DNA of 64,000 nucleotides. Origin: Toxorhynchites rutilus septentrionalis (taxonomy: Eukaryota > Arthropoda > Insecta > Diptera > Culicidae). Position numbers and translations under genes: made by a program. Every line of letters begins with the position of its first letter. Within the stretch, counting starts at the first letter, position 1. Location: assembly GCF_029784135.1 (NCBI RefSeq), contig NC_073746.1:282979348-283043347 (forward strand). Direction: 5' to 3'. Of this stretch, positions 25,669 through 36,377 are shown in pieces. Under the pieces are notes generated by a model. The model searched no databases. It saw nothing but the letters and a program-made list of their open reading frames with translations, and was not told the DNA's origin.

Positions 25669-27279
25669 ATGGATTCAGATGAATTGAACCGCGAGGTAAG
25701 TCTGTTGCGATAAAAATGTAGCAGTCTTGTATCATTTTACATTGTTTTCAGATTCAAATCTTTCGAAACCACGTGAAGATTGCCCGAGAGAATATAATCC
25801 ACAAACTGGTGCGGCACATCAAATTTTGGAAACAGAAGTTGGCAGCCAACTCGAACAACGTACGAGCCAGTAAAAAGATCCTATCGCTTGAATCGTTAAT
25901 CAGTCACACCAGGGCGCAACCTGTCGCGGTTCTAGTGAAGCAGATAGTTACATTCAAATCACCACCGGATGAAAGTACCAATCAGGGGAGCTCTAGCGTA
26001 GAGCAGAAAATGATTGTGCGATTCCACGAGCACAAGAGGCTGCAGTCGGAGATTGTAGCGATGAGAGAACGGTTAAACGGTAAAATGAAATTGCTGGATA
26101 AGTACTTGAAGAATCCAGACAACGGTGTCAAGGATAAAGAAAAACGTAAAAAAAGAGATGGAATGGAACGAAAAGTTAAAAAGAATATATCCAAGAAGAG
26201 AAAGAAATCTGAAGTCGGCCAGTCCGAGGATGAAGGATTCCGCGAAGTGGTCGAAGGTAATCCAAATGATGAATCTGAACCGGATGATAATGAATCGTTG
26301 ATCGATGATATATCAATTACTGATTCGGAAGTATTTGGTGACGGTAGTGATGAAGAGAAAGCTGGTAAATTTGTAAAATTGATAAAGACTAATTCGGAGA
26401 CAGCTAAGAAAGTGGCGGAGCAAACAATCAAAGGAAAAGGCTCCACAGAAAAGCTTGCCAGAATCGTAAAGACAGATAAAGGAGCTATTGAAGATGCCGA
26501 AGATGAGTGCGTACAAATTCAAGATAGTTTCTTTGTGACGAGCACGGGTCAGAGTTATGTGGCGACGGCTCCGAAAGTAGATGAGAAATTGCAAAATAAA
26601 GAAGCGGACTTCAGTTGGAAGCGCACCAACAAAAGAAAGGAATTAACGAATAACAATGATCAAAAGCCTTCAAAGAGGCCGGATAATACAGATGCAAATT
26701 GCATTCAACCTTCTTGGAAGGCGAAACAACAACAAAATGGTATATTATAGGAAATTAATCATGAAAAGTTGATAATCATTCTTGATTTCAGAAATCAAAC
26801 GGTTCCAGGGTCAACGAAAATGCTTCAACGGTGATACCAGTGATCGGAGCACTGATCTACATCCATCGTGGGCTGCGAAACAAAGACAAAAAATTATACT
26901 ACCACCTGCGGGTAAGCGAATTACTTTCGATAATACAGAGCCTACGGAAGCTCCGGAGAATTCTTCGTGGACTACAAAGCAAAAACAAAGAGACATCAAT
27001 CCATTGGTTGGCAGGAAAACTGTATTCGATCCCAATGAACAGCCAGCCAGAGAAAATACTCCGGCGAATGATTTTCATCCTTCATGGAGTGCGAAGCAAA
27101 AGCAGAGAGGATTGAAACCGTTCCAGGGTAAGAAAACGATATTTGATTCGACAACCGCTGGGGCCCAGTCGGAATCACAAAAAATGTCAGAGTCTGATCT
27201 CCATCCTTCCTGGGCGGCGAAACAGAAGGAAAAAGGCATTAAGGCTTTTCAAGGAAAAAAGATTACATTCAATGACTAG
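25669..27279 (+). CDS. SRFBP1/BUD22-like nucleolar protein with amplified C-terminal motif
   Basis: Exons are 25669-25695, 25752-26739 and 26792-27279, with GT-AG introns and matching phases, giving 500 residues from the ATG in MDSDELNRE. The BUD22/SRFBP1 family acts in 18S rRNA processing in yeast and binds SRF in vertebrates. The N-terminal third is helical and basic, with a Lys-rich stretch at about 135-165. An acidic region follows at about 165-215. The family ends in a single HPSW...FQGKKITFDD motif; here it occurs about five times, with Trp at 331, 365, 398, 437 and 479. The last copy, LHPSWAAKQKEKGIKAFQGK, is closest to the family form. Plus-strand AATAAA lies at 27346. The 5' TSS was not located. 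Homology is by motif recognition; no search was run. Confidence 0.85.
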
Positions 27280-27324
27280 TTCTGGATGGTGTTGGAAGTG
27301 TATTAACTCTGTAAAATATTTTGT

Positions 27325-27440
27325 TTCACTAGTAACTAGAGTTGGAATAAATGTAACATGACTACCATAACTCCACCATATTCTGCGCAGTTGAAACTTT
27401 TCAAAGTTTGAACCACTCTGTAACCAAAATAGATGCATTA
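27325..27440 (+). promoter_or_regulatory. Poly(A) signal region inside a dispersed repeat
   Basis: AATAAA at 27346-27351 follows the SRFBP1-like stop by about 66 bases and is the likely cleavage signal. The surrounding text, CTAGTAACTAGAGTTGG followed by AATAAATGTAACATG, is nearly repeated at about 36307-36352. The next block (ACTCCACCATATTCTGCGCA) is repeated at about 48197-48216. The signal therefore lies in a mobile repeat. Confidence 0.6.
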
Positions 27441-27539
27441 TATCACAAAACATGGGTGGGTAATGTCGGGGATAAAACTTGGACATAGCCCGTTTGGATC
27501 ATGCTTGACATTTTACAAATGTTCAATTTTATTTCTCAA

Positions 27540-29830
27540 GAAAAATAAAATGTTATTCATTGCGATAAATGTCTGATTCACAATTGTATTCGATGCGAAC
27601 ACCATCTTTGCAGGGCTGCTGTCCGGTAATCTTGCAACATGCCCTGCCAATCGCACTCGTCCAGCCTTGGCAACTTTCTGAATGCTGGGTTTGCCGTAGA
27701 GTTGCACCAGCTCGTGATTCATGCTCTTTCTCCATATTCCGTTTTCCAGTACACCACCGTATATTTTCCTGAGCACTTGGCGTTCGAAAACACCAGGTGT
27801 CCATGCGTCGTGCCGATAGAGAACAATCGGTCGAATAAGAAATTGGTACATGTTCCACTCCGTACGGGGTCGGGGTTTGTTGGACCTTAAGGATTTGCGG
27901 AGCCCATAGTAGGCGCGACTTATATTGACTATGCGTTTTAGAATTTGTCAGTTGTTATCATTTTCAATGAGCCAACGTAGACAAATTCCTCTACCACCTC
28001 GAGCTCGTCGCCGTCGATTACAACACTAGTACCAAGACGAATTCTGTTGCAATCAGTCCATCCTGTTAGCATATATTTAATATAGAACGCATTGATCCCA
28101 AGACCAATCACCCCTGCTTCGTGTTTCAGTCGGGTACACTAGTCGGCTACCGTCACATGCATTCTTCCGATTATGTCCATGTCGTCGGCGAAGCAGATAA
28201 ACTGACTAGACTTGTTCAATCTCAATCTCTCTCTTTTTCTTCTTCTTAAATGGCTCTAACGTTCCTAGAAGAACTTCGCCGTCTCAACGTAGTATTACTT
28301 GCGTCATTTTTATTAGTACTTAGTTGAGATTTCTTGAATGCATTCTGAGTGGCAAGCTCTAGAATACGCGTGACCACAGTGCAAGTCGGAGAAGATTTCT
28401 TCGACGAAAAATTCCGCCGACCAGAACGACAATCGAACCCGAACCCCCGGCATGATGTGTGACGCTAACCACTCGGCCACGGGAGCGCACACTCTCAAAC
28501 GTCTCCTGTCCCCTGTGAGTCTCAAACGATCCGGACAGATCACCTGAGATACGCACAACGTTCATCGTTGTCTGGATCAGTCTTGTCAGCTTTCGGGGAA
28601 AGCCGTGTTCGACCATGATTTTCCCTAGCTGTCGTCAGTCGATTGTATTATATGCGGCCTTGAAATCGACGAAGACGTGGTGCGCAGGGAGCTGATACTC
28701 GCGGCATTTTTTTAGCCGCAATTTAAAAATCTGGTCCGTCGTCGAGCAACCGGATATGAATCCGGCCTTATAACTACCCCCCACAAATCAATTTACTATT
28801 GGTAATAGACGGCGAAAGAGGATTCGAGACAGAATTTTGAAGGCACTATTCAGGATCGTGATTGCATGGTAGTTCTCACAATCCAACTTGCCGTCTTTTT
28901 TTTTATAGATGGGACAGATTAACTCGTCCTTCCACTTCTCCGGTAACTGTTCTGTGTCCAAGATTCTGACTATCAACCGGTGCATACACTCTACAAGTTT
29001 TCCCGGATCTCCCTTGAATAACTCCGCTACAAGGCCATCCTTACCAGCTGCTTTGTGGTTCTTTAGCTGATTAATGGCCTTCTTAACTTCCCCCATCGTC
29101 GAGGTTGGTACGTCGTCGTTGTTCACTGCACCGGTGTAGTCCTACTCAACCCCGTCTCGCTCTCCTGTCTGCGCACTGTTCAGGTGTTCATCGTAGTGTT
29201 GCCTCCACCTTTCGATCGCCTAGCGTTCTTTCGTCAAGATGCCTCCTTCCTTGTTCCTGCACATTTCGGCTCGTGGAAGAACTTCCGCGATTCTCGAGAA
29301 CAATAAAGCAGCTCCTCACACTCTTTCTCTTCCAGGCGGCGCTTTTTTCCCGAAAGAGATGTGTTTACTGCCTTCGCTTCAGCCTGTATCGTTCCACGTT
29401 TTGTCGGGTCCTTCTCGTTCAGGAGCGCTCGGCACTCGTCGTTAAATCATTCGTTCCGTTGTCCTCGTTGTTCATATCCGATAACGGTCTCTGCTGTGCT
29501 GCAAATTGCTGCTTTCAATGTTTTACAGCATTCATCGAGGGGGGCAGAATCCGGTTCGTTTACCCCCGGTAACGCAGCTTCAAGACGCTGCGAGTATGTT
29601 GCAGCAATGTTCGGCTCCTGTAGTCGTCGTAGGTGGTACCGTGGTGAGCGCTGGTGTCTTATGTTATTGACGACTGACAGTTTAGAACGCGGTTTGACCA
29701 TCACCAGGTAGTGATCTGAATCGATGTTAGCGCAACGGTAGGTTCTGAGTCGATGATATCCAAGAAATGCCGACCGTCGATCAAAACGTGGTCATTTTGT
29801 GTTTCTATTTAGTGTGGTGATCTCTAGGTG
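27540..29830 (-). pseudogene. Non-LTR retrotransposon, endonuclease end to RT C-terminus
   Basis: Reading on the minus strand from about 29830, the piece begins with an endonuclease end (QNDHVLIDGRHF, then DSDHYLVMVKPRSK). A linker (LEAALPGVNEP, TVIGYEQRGQRNE) follows. The RT starts with MGEVKKAINQLKNHKAAGKDG and ENYHAITILNSAFKILSRI, later LSGSFETHRG, and a catalytic FADD box near 28195. It ends with GVFERQVLRKIYGGVLENG and AGHVARLPDSSPAKMV at 27600-27760. Several frameshifts are present, and about 60 codons between the THRG block and the FADD box are missing at the SINE insertion. The clade was not fixed; the GHVAR ending occurs in RTE-like and related mosquito LINEs. Confidence 0.85.
28240..28490 (-). 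mobile_element. tRNA-derived SINE, copy 2, inside a retrotransposon
   Basis: This is the same SINE as 2820-3099, in reverse orientation: (CTT)n is the complement of the tail at 28240, and the complement of the A and B boxes lies near 28435-28485. It lacks about 20 bases in the middle (the segment with GTGTTATTTGGC) found in the other copies. It lies inside the reverse-transcriptase pseudogene, so it inserted later. No clear target duplication is visible, perhaps because the insertion came with a deletion. Confidence 0.8.
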
Positions 29831-30594
29831 AAACCAGAGATGCCAACCTTCCTGATTTTTCAGGATTTCCCAGACTATTTAGCACGCTCCCTGATAACCT
29901 GACGAACACTCAATTTATCCTGATTTTTGTACTCTTTACATTATTCGTAATAAATATACCGGTTTCCATGCCAAAGTTTTCTGTCATGATACTTCTCCGG
30001 TTCACACTTGTACATAACTTACATTAAGTTAAACTGTGTACTTAACTTTTTTTTATCTCTACCCTCAATTGTTTCGGGGCTTCCCAAAGCTGCTTAAAAA
30101 TTTCATGATACCAGATTGTCTGACGAATTTATGAAATTACAACGAGATTAAGTTTGAGGAACAACATTGCTTTATTGAAGATAATGTGTATGTAGATGTA
30201 TCTCCAGAGTTATTAATGTAGGAATACGTTTCAGAGTGTAAAATTACTCAAGCGAAAATTTTTGAATACACAGTCAATATAAAAATATTTTATATGTAAT
30301 TGGTTCGTCTGATTCAAAGTAGAATGAACTTTAATGATGGGACTATGGTAATTATATCTTTAACCGTATTAAATATCATAAAAATTAGGAAAAAATCAAC
30401 AAGTCTTCCTCTGCTGATATGCTTTCCTCATTTGTTGATTTATTCCAAAGCATGGATGATGAATTCAGTGAAAATTTGAATATTGGTTTCTCTCACTGTT
30501 TGACTGTAGTGATGCTGTAGGTTTTTCGGAAAAAATATAAACGTTCAAAAAGTCAGGCGAAACACTAGCATTTCCACCTATGCGAGGATTTATA
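29831..30594. other. Intergenic, AT-rich, nothing recognised
   Basis: This stretch begins with a repeat-like phrase (CCTTCCTGATTTTTCAGGATT at about 29852), also typical of dispersed mosquito repeats, and continues as AT-rich DNA without coding potential. I see no promoter or RNA gene. Confidence 0.4.
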
Positions 30595-31015
30595 CCCTAT
30601 TATAGAAATCGAGGCGATAAGAATTTTGCTCGTTGGCTCTATTTTACTATTATAGAAATCGAGCAATTCGATAGCACCGAGCGAGTGATAACTATCGATG
30701 CATGTGTCAGAACTTTTCGAGTTGTTTGGTTCACTTGTTGCATATCTTCAGAGAATTATTTTGTTTTGGCTTGCATCCCTTTGGGAAACATTTCAGAAAC
30801 GCTTCAATATATGCAATTTGCAACACATGTTCGTTTGTTTTGATCAACATTTGTTTTACGGTGCTGCCAGAATAGTCTATACAAGGTAAGTGTTCAATCC
30901 AGCATTATTTACATTAATCATGTTATAACTTACAATGCAGAATTTACTTCCAGCGCATATTTCAGTGGCTGAAAATGAGTGGTGGAAAAAAAACCAAATC
31001 ACCACCAGTTTGAAC

Positions 31016-33695
31016 CTAGGTAGTGCGGACTGAATCAAAACGGCTGTCAAAAAAGATCCAATTGAAATGTCAAAAGAGATCCAACGATCAGGAGAGTTAT
31101 TTTTCTTATGATAATCAACACTATAAAAGAGGTATTGTTGTCAAGGGCAAAAATAAGTAAAATTATAAAATGAACGAACTACATTTTTCCGTCAATTGTT
31201 TAATTAACCATTGCATCTCTAAAAGACCATCTCAGCCTTTCACTGAGCAACGCATTTTTAATGTCCCCTCTCTTTGTCATAACGTTTTTCCGAACGTAAT
31301 AAAAACAAACAAAGTCAGAGTCACGTAAATGTTTACTCCTGCGATTTGGAAATATTCGATAAAAAGTGGAAGGAAGAGCTGCCAGATGATTTTTAAAAAA
31401 AGTCTGTAAAAACATGTGAATGTCTGTTAAAAATGTGGAAAAGTCTGTAAAAGTGTGCAGATCTATAGAAATGTCTTTTAACGTTAATTTTCACTTATTC
31501 ATTAATACTTTGTACATCACGATGCACGTAAGATTGTATTCTGTATATATATATATACAGCCATTCCATGCCAAACTAATATAGTGGTTCTCAGCTCTTC
31601 GTCAAAAGTGGTAATTTTGTTCTTTATCGCAAAACATTAAACTCGTATTTTTTTAATTTGTCATTAGGGTGCCCATTTCCATTTTAGGGTGATCCCAAAA
31701 ATCATTTTTTCCACTTTTTCCCAAAATGACTTTTTTCAAAAATTTATAACTTTCGAACCACTCAACCGATTTAGATGATCGACATATCAAATTTAAGCCA
31801 ATGAGCTTTAATTGAGAAATATTTAACTTGCATATAATATGGATCCTATTTTTAATATGGATTGAAAGCTGAGAACTTTTGCATAAAATATCTCGATATC
31901 AGAGATGCTATTTTTTTCGTTTTTGAAATATGATTTTGCAAAACTAATCGATGGTTCGAAAAACAATTTTTCCCCATTTTTCCCACTACAAAAAGTCATA
32001 ACTTTCGAACTATTGGACCGATTCATATCATCGACATATCAAATTGAAGCTTACGAGATATATTTTTTTAAAAAATATTACTTTTGCGAAAAAATTGAAT
32101 TTTGTTTTTGTAATTATGGATTGAGTTAGTTTTTCATAGTTTTCTCGGTTAAAGATAGGAGCGCTATATTTTTTTATATTTTTTTATGGAAAGCTGAGGA
32201 GTATTTACTTAACATATCTCGATATCAGAGATGCTATAATTATTGTTTTTAAGTTAGAATTTTGTAAATTTAACATGTTTTAAGTCTTCGATCAATATTC
32301 ATATGTGACTAAACTAGACCTATGCTACTAGAATCCAATCTTCCCGCAAGTGTGAGTTTTGCTTATTGGCTTCAATTTAATATATCGATCATCTAAATCG
32401 GTTCAGTAGTTCAAATGTTATGATTTTTTGCAGAAAGTTATTTTTGGACAAATGAGGAAAAATGATTTTTTTTAAAATCATATCTAAAAAACGAAAAAAT
32501 AGCAACCCTGATATCGAGATATGTTGTGTAAAAAATCCTCAGCTTTCAAGAAAAAATATAAAAATATATAGCGCCCTCTAGTCCAAAGTCATAAAAAAAA
32601 TAAAAAACGACTACAATCAATAATTACTAAAATATAATTATGTTTTTCGCAAGTTAAATATTTTTTTATAAAAGGCTAGGTCAATTTTATATGTCGATCA
32701 TCTAAATCGATTCAGTGATTCAAATGTTATTAATTTTCATTTGTCATTTTTGGGAAAAAGTGGAAAAAAAAATATTTTTCGGACCACTTAATAACTTATG
32801 TGCTGTAAGTGTGTTTAAATGTTTCAACGATCTACACATACATACATACACATACATACACAAACATACGCGTTGTTAATTTTTATAAAACACAGTATTT
32901 CTCCGTTGATATATTGGACATTCACCAAGGCTTGCGGTCTTGTCGTTTTTATTTTAAAAAAAATGCAGTGTATATTTTCCATCCGCCATGCAAGGCTATA
33001 CAAGTTTTAGACCACCACACGGCCATGAACCATGTCTGTCGTAACAATATCGAACAGTAACCCATATTTCGTCATAAGCAGACACGAAAGCAAATGTAAG
33101 TTGTTGAAAATAGAATGAAAATTTTTATTCGATGTTGTTTAAATACATAGGTTGCATAGTCCTGACCCTAACTTCACTATTTTTCAATAAATCTCCTTGC
33201 ATTTCAGCAAAACAATCTTGTCTAGAACAGAAAATAATTATCAGAGACAATTTTCGTTCAAGATTTTTCCTTACCTGCAGAGAATGCAATTGTTCATTAA
33301 TTGTGAATAACCGTATCCTCTTTTTCGTCTGCAATGATGTCAAGGCAAAAGTACTTATGTGTATGAGTTCCAAACATCATACACACCAGATGGGCCAACA
33401 AGAAGGACTGCCGGGCCGCAGGTTGAATATCGCTGGTCTAACGTCATGTGTATTGATATATACTAAATATAATAACTTTTCTGTATTAAAACTATGGAAA
33501 AATGTCATATGGTGAGTCAAATATTTTTGATGTGATGAATAGATGTGATGAATGTTTTACAGATATGTCTGTAAATTTACAAACATATTTGTAAATCTGG
33601 CATCTCTGGTGGTCTGAGAATTTATTGCAAGAAATCGCTTGAAAACATGCAAGAATTTGCTTGAGAATGAAGTGGATTGAGTCCGCACCACTTAG
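31016..33695. mobile_element. 2.7-kb inverted-repeat element with 8-bp target duplication
   Basis: The insertion interrupts the Harbinger ORF. The ends are CTAGGTAGTGCGGACTGAAT on the left and, complemented, CTAAGTGGTGCGGACTCAAT on the right, with three mismatches. GTTTGAAC flanks both sides (31008-31015 and 33696-33703), and the second Harbinger copy has a single GTTTGAAC at the same place (34816-34823), showing the empty site. An 8-bp duplication fits the hAT or P type, but no transposase was found inside. It contains the 1.1-kb palindrome at 31675-32795, an (ATAC/ACAT)n run near 32835-32870 and a short (TA)n near 31543-31558. Confidence 0.8.
31675..32795. repeat. 1.1-kb imperfect palindrome
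   Basis: Matching blocks lie in mirror order. TCCACTTTTTCCCAAAATGAC near 31710 pairs with the complement of GTCATTTTTGGGAAAAAGTGGA near 32742. CGATTTAGATGATCGACATA near 31770 pairs with TATGTCGATCATCTAAATCG near 32690. ATATCTCGATATCAGAGATGC near 31890 pairs with the complement of a block near 32505. The blocks AACTTTCGAAC and CGATATCAGAG also recur as direct repeats inside. A transcript would fold into a long hairpin. Confidence 0.75.
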
Positions 33696-33703
33696 GTTTG
33701 AAC

Positions 33704-34265
33704 GACTCCTTGAAACAATGGAAGCGAACGTAGATATTGCTCGAGATCTTTGTGGAGGCAGTTCTAATATAATCCCGGTGTAGGAAAAGTTGGAGGAATC
33801 CAGAGAGGAACTTAATGCACTGAGACCACCAATGCATCTAGGTTCAGAATGGCAGAAAGTAAGTATTTCTTTTACGATACACATAACTTTCATAAGTAAA
33901 TTTTATCATACTCTTTGAATTTCTTTCAACCGAATTTCCTACCTAAAAATTGCTTACTTCTGCTAGCATACATTAGTACATTATTTTTGGCAACAATTTT
34001 CTTTTTTATTTCTATACTATGCCAAACTATACCACTTTTACTACAATAGATCAAACTAATGGTCGGAGTGGTATAATGTTCTATACCATATGCTAAAGCT
34101 ATCCTGCAAAACAATAATGATTTTATTCAAATTACAGATTTGGATTGACATGAGTGGAAAGGTAAAGAAAACACTAGCACACAACAAGCGAGAATTTAGA
34201 GCAACAGGTGGTGGCCCCAATACAATAAAGCTATCGACGCTAAAAGAGAATTACATGTTGCATTA
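33704..34265 (+). pseudogene. Myb/SANT-like Harbinger protein, copy 1 (3' part)
   Basis: After the insertion the frame reads RLLETMEANVDIARDLCGG, then EKLEESREELNALRPPMHLG and SEWQK, then a donor (GTAAGT at 33858). After an intron of about 280 bases it resumes IWIDMSGKVKKTLAHNKREF and RATGGGPNTIKLSTL. This is the Myb/SANT-like DNA-binding domain found beside Harbinger transposases and in related host genes. A stop (TAG) interrupts it after SSNIIPV. The N-terminal part lies on the other side of the 2.7-kb insertion, near 30975-31010. Confidence 0.7.
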
Positions 34266-34692
34266 CATGAATAACAAAAATTGTTTTGCTATGCATGACT
34301 CTTCACGGAATTCCATAGATTTTTTAATAATTATATTTTTTGTACAGCAAATTGTTCCATGCTGTCGTTTTTATAACACATGCATGCGTGCCTTACGCCT
34401 ATTAAGCTTTATTCTTTGAGGGAATATCAATTTACTCCAAAACATAACCATATTAACACTTTTGGAAATACATTTTCATAGCAGATGCCTCAAAAAAATA
34501 TTTGGCATCCTTTTTATAGTGCTTCATGAAACATTTCAAACTTGTTTCAAAATATTTCATCACAACCGTTGACAGTCGAGCTTGCTAACGAATCGAGCAG
34601 TTTTCCTCGATTTCTATAATTCCAGATTTTACTCTGTGTGATAGTGATAGTGATTGTATCGAATCCTCGATTCGATTTCTATAATAGGGCCC

Positions 34693-35793
34693 TATACAAG
34701 GTAAGTGTACAATCCAGCATTATTTATATAAATCATGTTACAATTTATAATGCAGAAACTACTTCCAGCGTATATTTCAGTGGCTGAAAACGAATGGACA
34801 CACAAATCACCAGCAGTTTGAACGACTCGTTGAACCAATAAAAGCGAATGTAAACATTGCTCGAGTTTTTTGTGGAGGCAGTTCAAATAGAATGGGAGAA
34901 GTGGGAGAAATTCAGTGAGGAGCTTAATGCACTGAGACCATCAATGCCTCTTGGTTCAGAATGGCAGAAAGTAAGTGTTTCTTCTACGATACATATAACT
35001 TCATAAGCAAATTTTATCATATTCTTTGAATTACTATCAACCGAATTTCCTACCTAAAAATGCTTATTCCTGCTAGCGTACATTATTACGGGTTACTTCT
35101 GTCAGAAATTTTCTTTTTTATTGCTATACTATACCAAACTTTCTATACCATATGCTAAAGCTGAAATGTCTTGCAAAACAATAATATTTTTTTTTTACAG
35201 ATTTGGATTGACATGATGTGAAGGGTAAAGGAAACACTAGCACACAATAAGCGAGAATTTAGGGCCACAGGTGGTGGCCCAATACAATAAAGCTATTGAC
35301 GCCGCTACAACAAGAAATCGACGCTAAAAGAGAATTACATGCAAAAAAATTGTTTTGCTAAAAAAGTGGAATTCATGCGTGACTCCTTACGGAATTCCAT
35401 AGATTGCAGTTGTGAGAATACATGAGAAAGTTCATTTTCTAATAACTGTATTTTTTGTAAAGCAAATTGTTCCATGATGTCGTTTTTATTACACATCCAC
35501 TACTAAGCTTCATTCGTTGAGGGAATATCAATTTACTCCAAAACATAACCATATTAACACTTTTGGAAATACATTTTCATAGCAGATGCCTCAAAAAAAG
35601 ATTTGGCATCCTTTTTATAGTGCTTCATGAAACTTTTCAAACTTGTTTCAAAATATTTCATCACAACCGCTGACATTCGAGCTTGCTAACGAATCGAGCA
35701 GTTTTCCTCGATTTCTATAATTCCAGATTTTACTCGGTGTGATAGTGATAGTGATTGTATCGAATCCTCGATTCGATTTCTATAATAAGGCCC
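34693..35793 (+). repeat. Tandem second copy of the Harbinger element, 5' truncated
   Basis: Starting at TATACAAGGTAAGTGTACAATC, the sequence repeats the element from its internal position near 30881 to its right end (complement of GGCCTTATTATAGAAATCG). It therefore lacks the first 290 bases. It keeps the empty target GTTTGAAC at 34816-34823, a second decayed Myb/SANT-like frame with an intron (LGSEWQK at about 34950, then IWIDM at about 35201), and the same 3' block (GATAGTGATAGTGATTG). The junction GGGCCC-TATACAAGG is abrupt, as in a tandem duplication by unequal exchange or template switching. Confidence 0.75.
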
Positions 35794-36377
35794 TACAACT
35801 GCTCCATCTCTGCCAGTTCTGACTCGTTTCACATTTAGGTTTTTGGCATTCACATTTTTTCTCACCTCAGCTTTCGCGTCTTTCACCTGTGCGTCTTTTG
35901 GATCAATTATTACTACTGAATCAGACTTGGCATTATTTTTCTTTGCGTGTTCTATCATTTTCTTTTTTTCACTCCTTCAACTGCACCCGCGTAGCTTATT
36001 TCGTTCTCATATCGGTCTACAATATTCCCGCGCCGAACGCAGATTGTAAAGACGGGACTGCTCATTTTTCTCATCAGTACAAGCGATAGATTTCAAATTT
36101 TCAAATGTTTAAAGCTACTGGTGAAGTTTAGTGCAATTTTTGTTGTGCGGTCCCTATCTCTCGCACAAAAAAAGGATTGCCTGTGTATACTCGAGCCAGT
36201 ATATAACCGAGTCCGACCTGTATTTCACACGGTCAAAGCATTCAGAGCAATAAACATTTAGCTGTAGTTTTTTTTCCATTCGGTCTGTTTTATTCGCACC
36301 GTTTTGCGCCCATACTAGTAACCAGAGTTGGAATAAATATAACATTACTACCTGTTGAGTAAATAAATCAAGCAAAC
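35794..36377. other. Exo84 downstream region with repeat-like block
   Basis: A minus frame at 35686-35958 is Lys-rich and open (AKKNNAKSDSVVIIDPKDAQ), perhaps a decayed ORF1/gag end, but I cannot place it. The block 36307-36352 (ACTAGTAACCAGAGTTGG, then AATAAATATAACATTAC) matches the sequence after the SRFBP1-like gene. On the minus strand AATAAA (complement of TTTATT at about 36289) lies about 85 bases past the Exo84 stop and can serve as its poly(A) signal. Confidence 0.4.

Larger units (their letters stand above)
30595..34692 (+). mobile_element. PIF/Harbinger-like element, interrupted
   Basis: The left end reads CCCTATTATAGAAATCGAGG and the right end, complemented, GGGCCCTATTATAGAAATCG, giving an inverted repeat. 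Inside, a Myb/SANT-type ORF like those of Harbinger elements is split by an intron and by the insertion at 31016-33695. No DDE nuclease ORF was seen, so it would depend on a helper. Related 5' sequence (TTTCGAG, GTTTGCTTGTTGCAT, GGGAAACATTTC) occurs alone at about 51395-51460. Confidence 0.6.

Noticed and set aside
35686..35958. Minus-strand Lys-rich frame as a gag/ORF1 protein
   Set aside because: No zinc knuckle or other diagnostic motif, and it runs into the Harbinger-like 3' end; listed only as an unplaced frame.
36120..36360. Solo LTR (TATA-like AGTATATAA and AATAAA in one block)
   Set aside because: No matching second end, no target duplication and no primer-binding site could be found.
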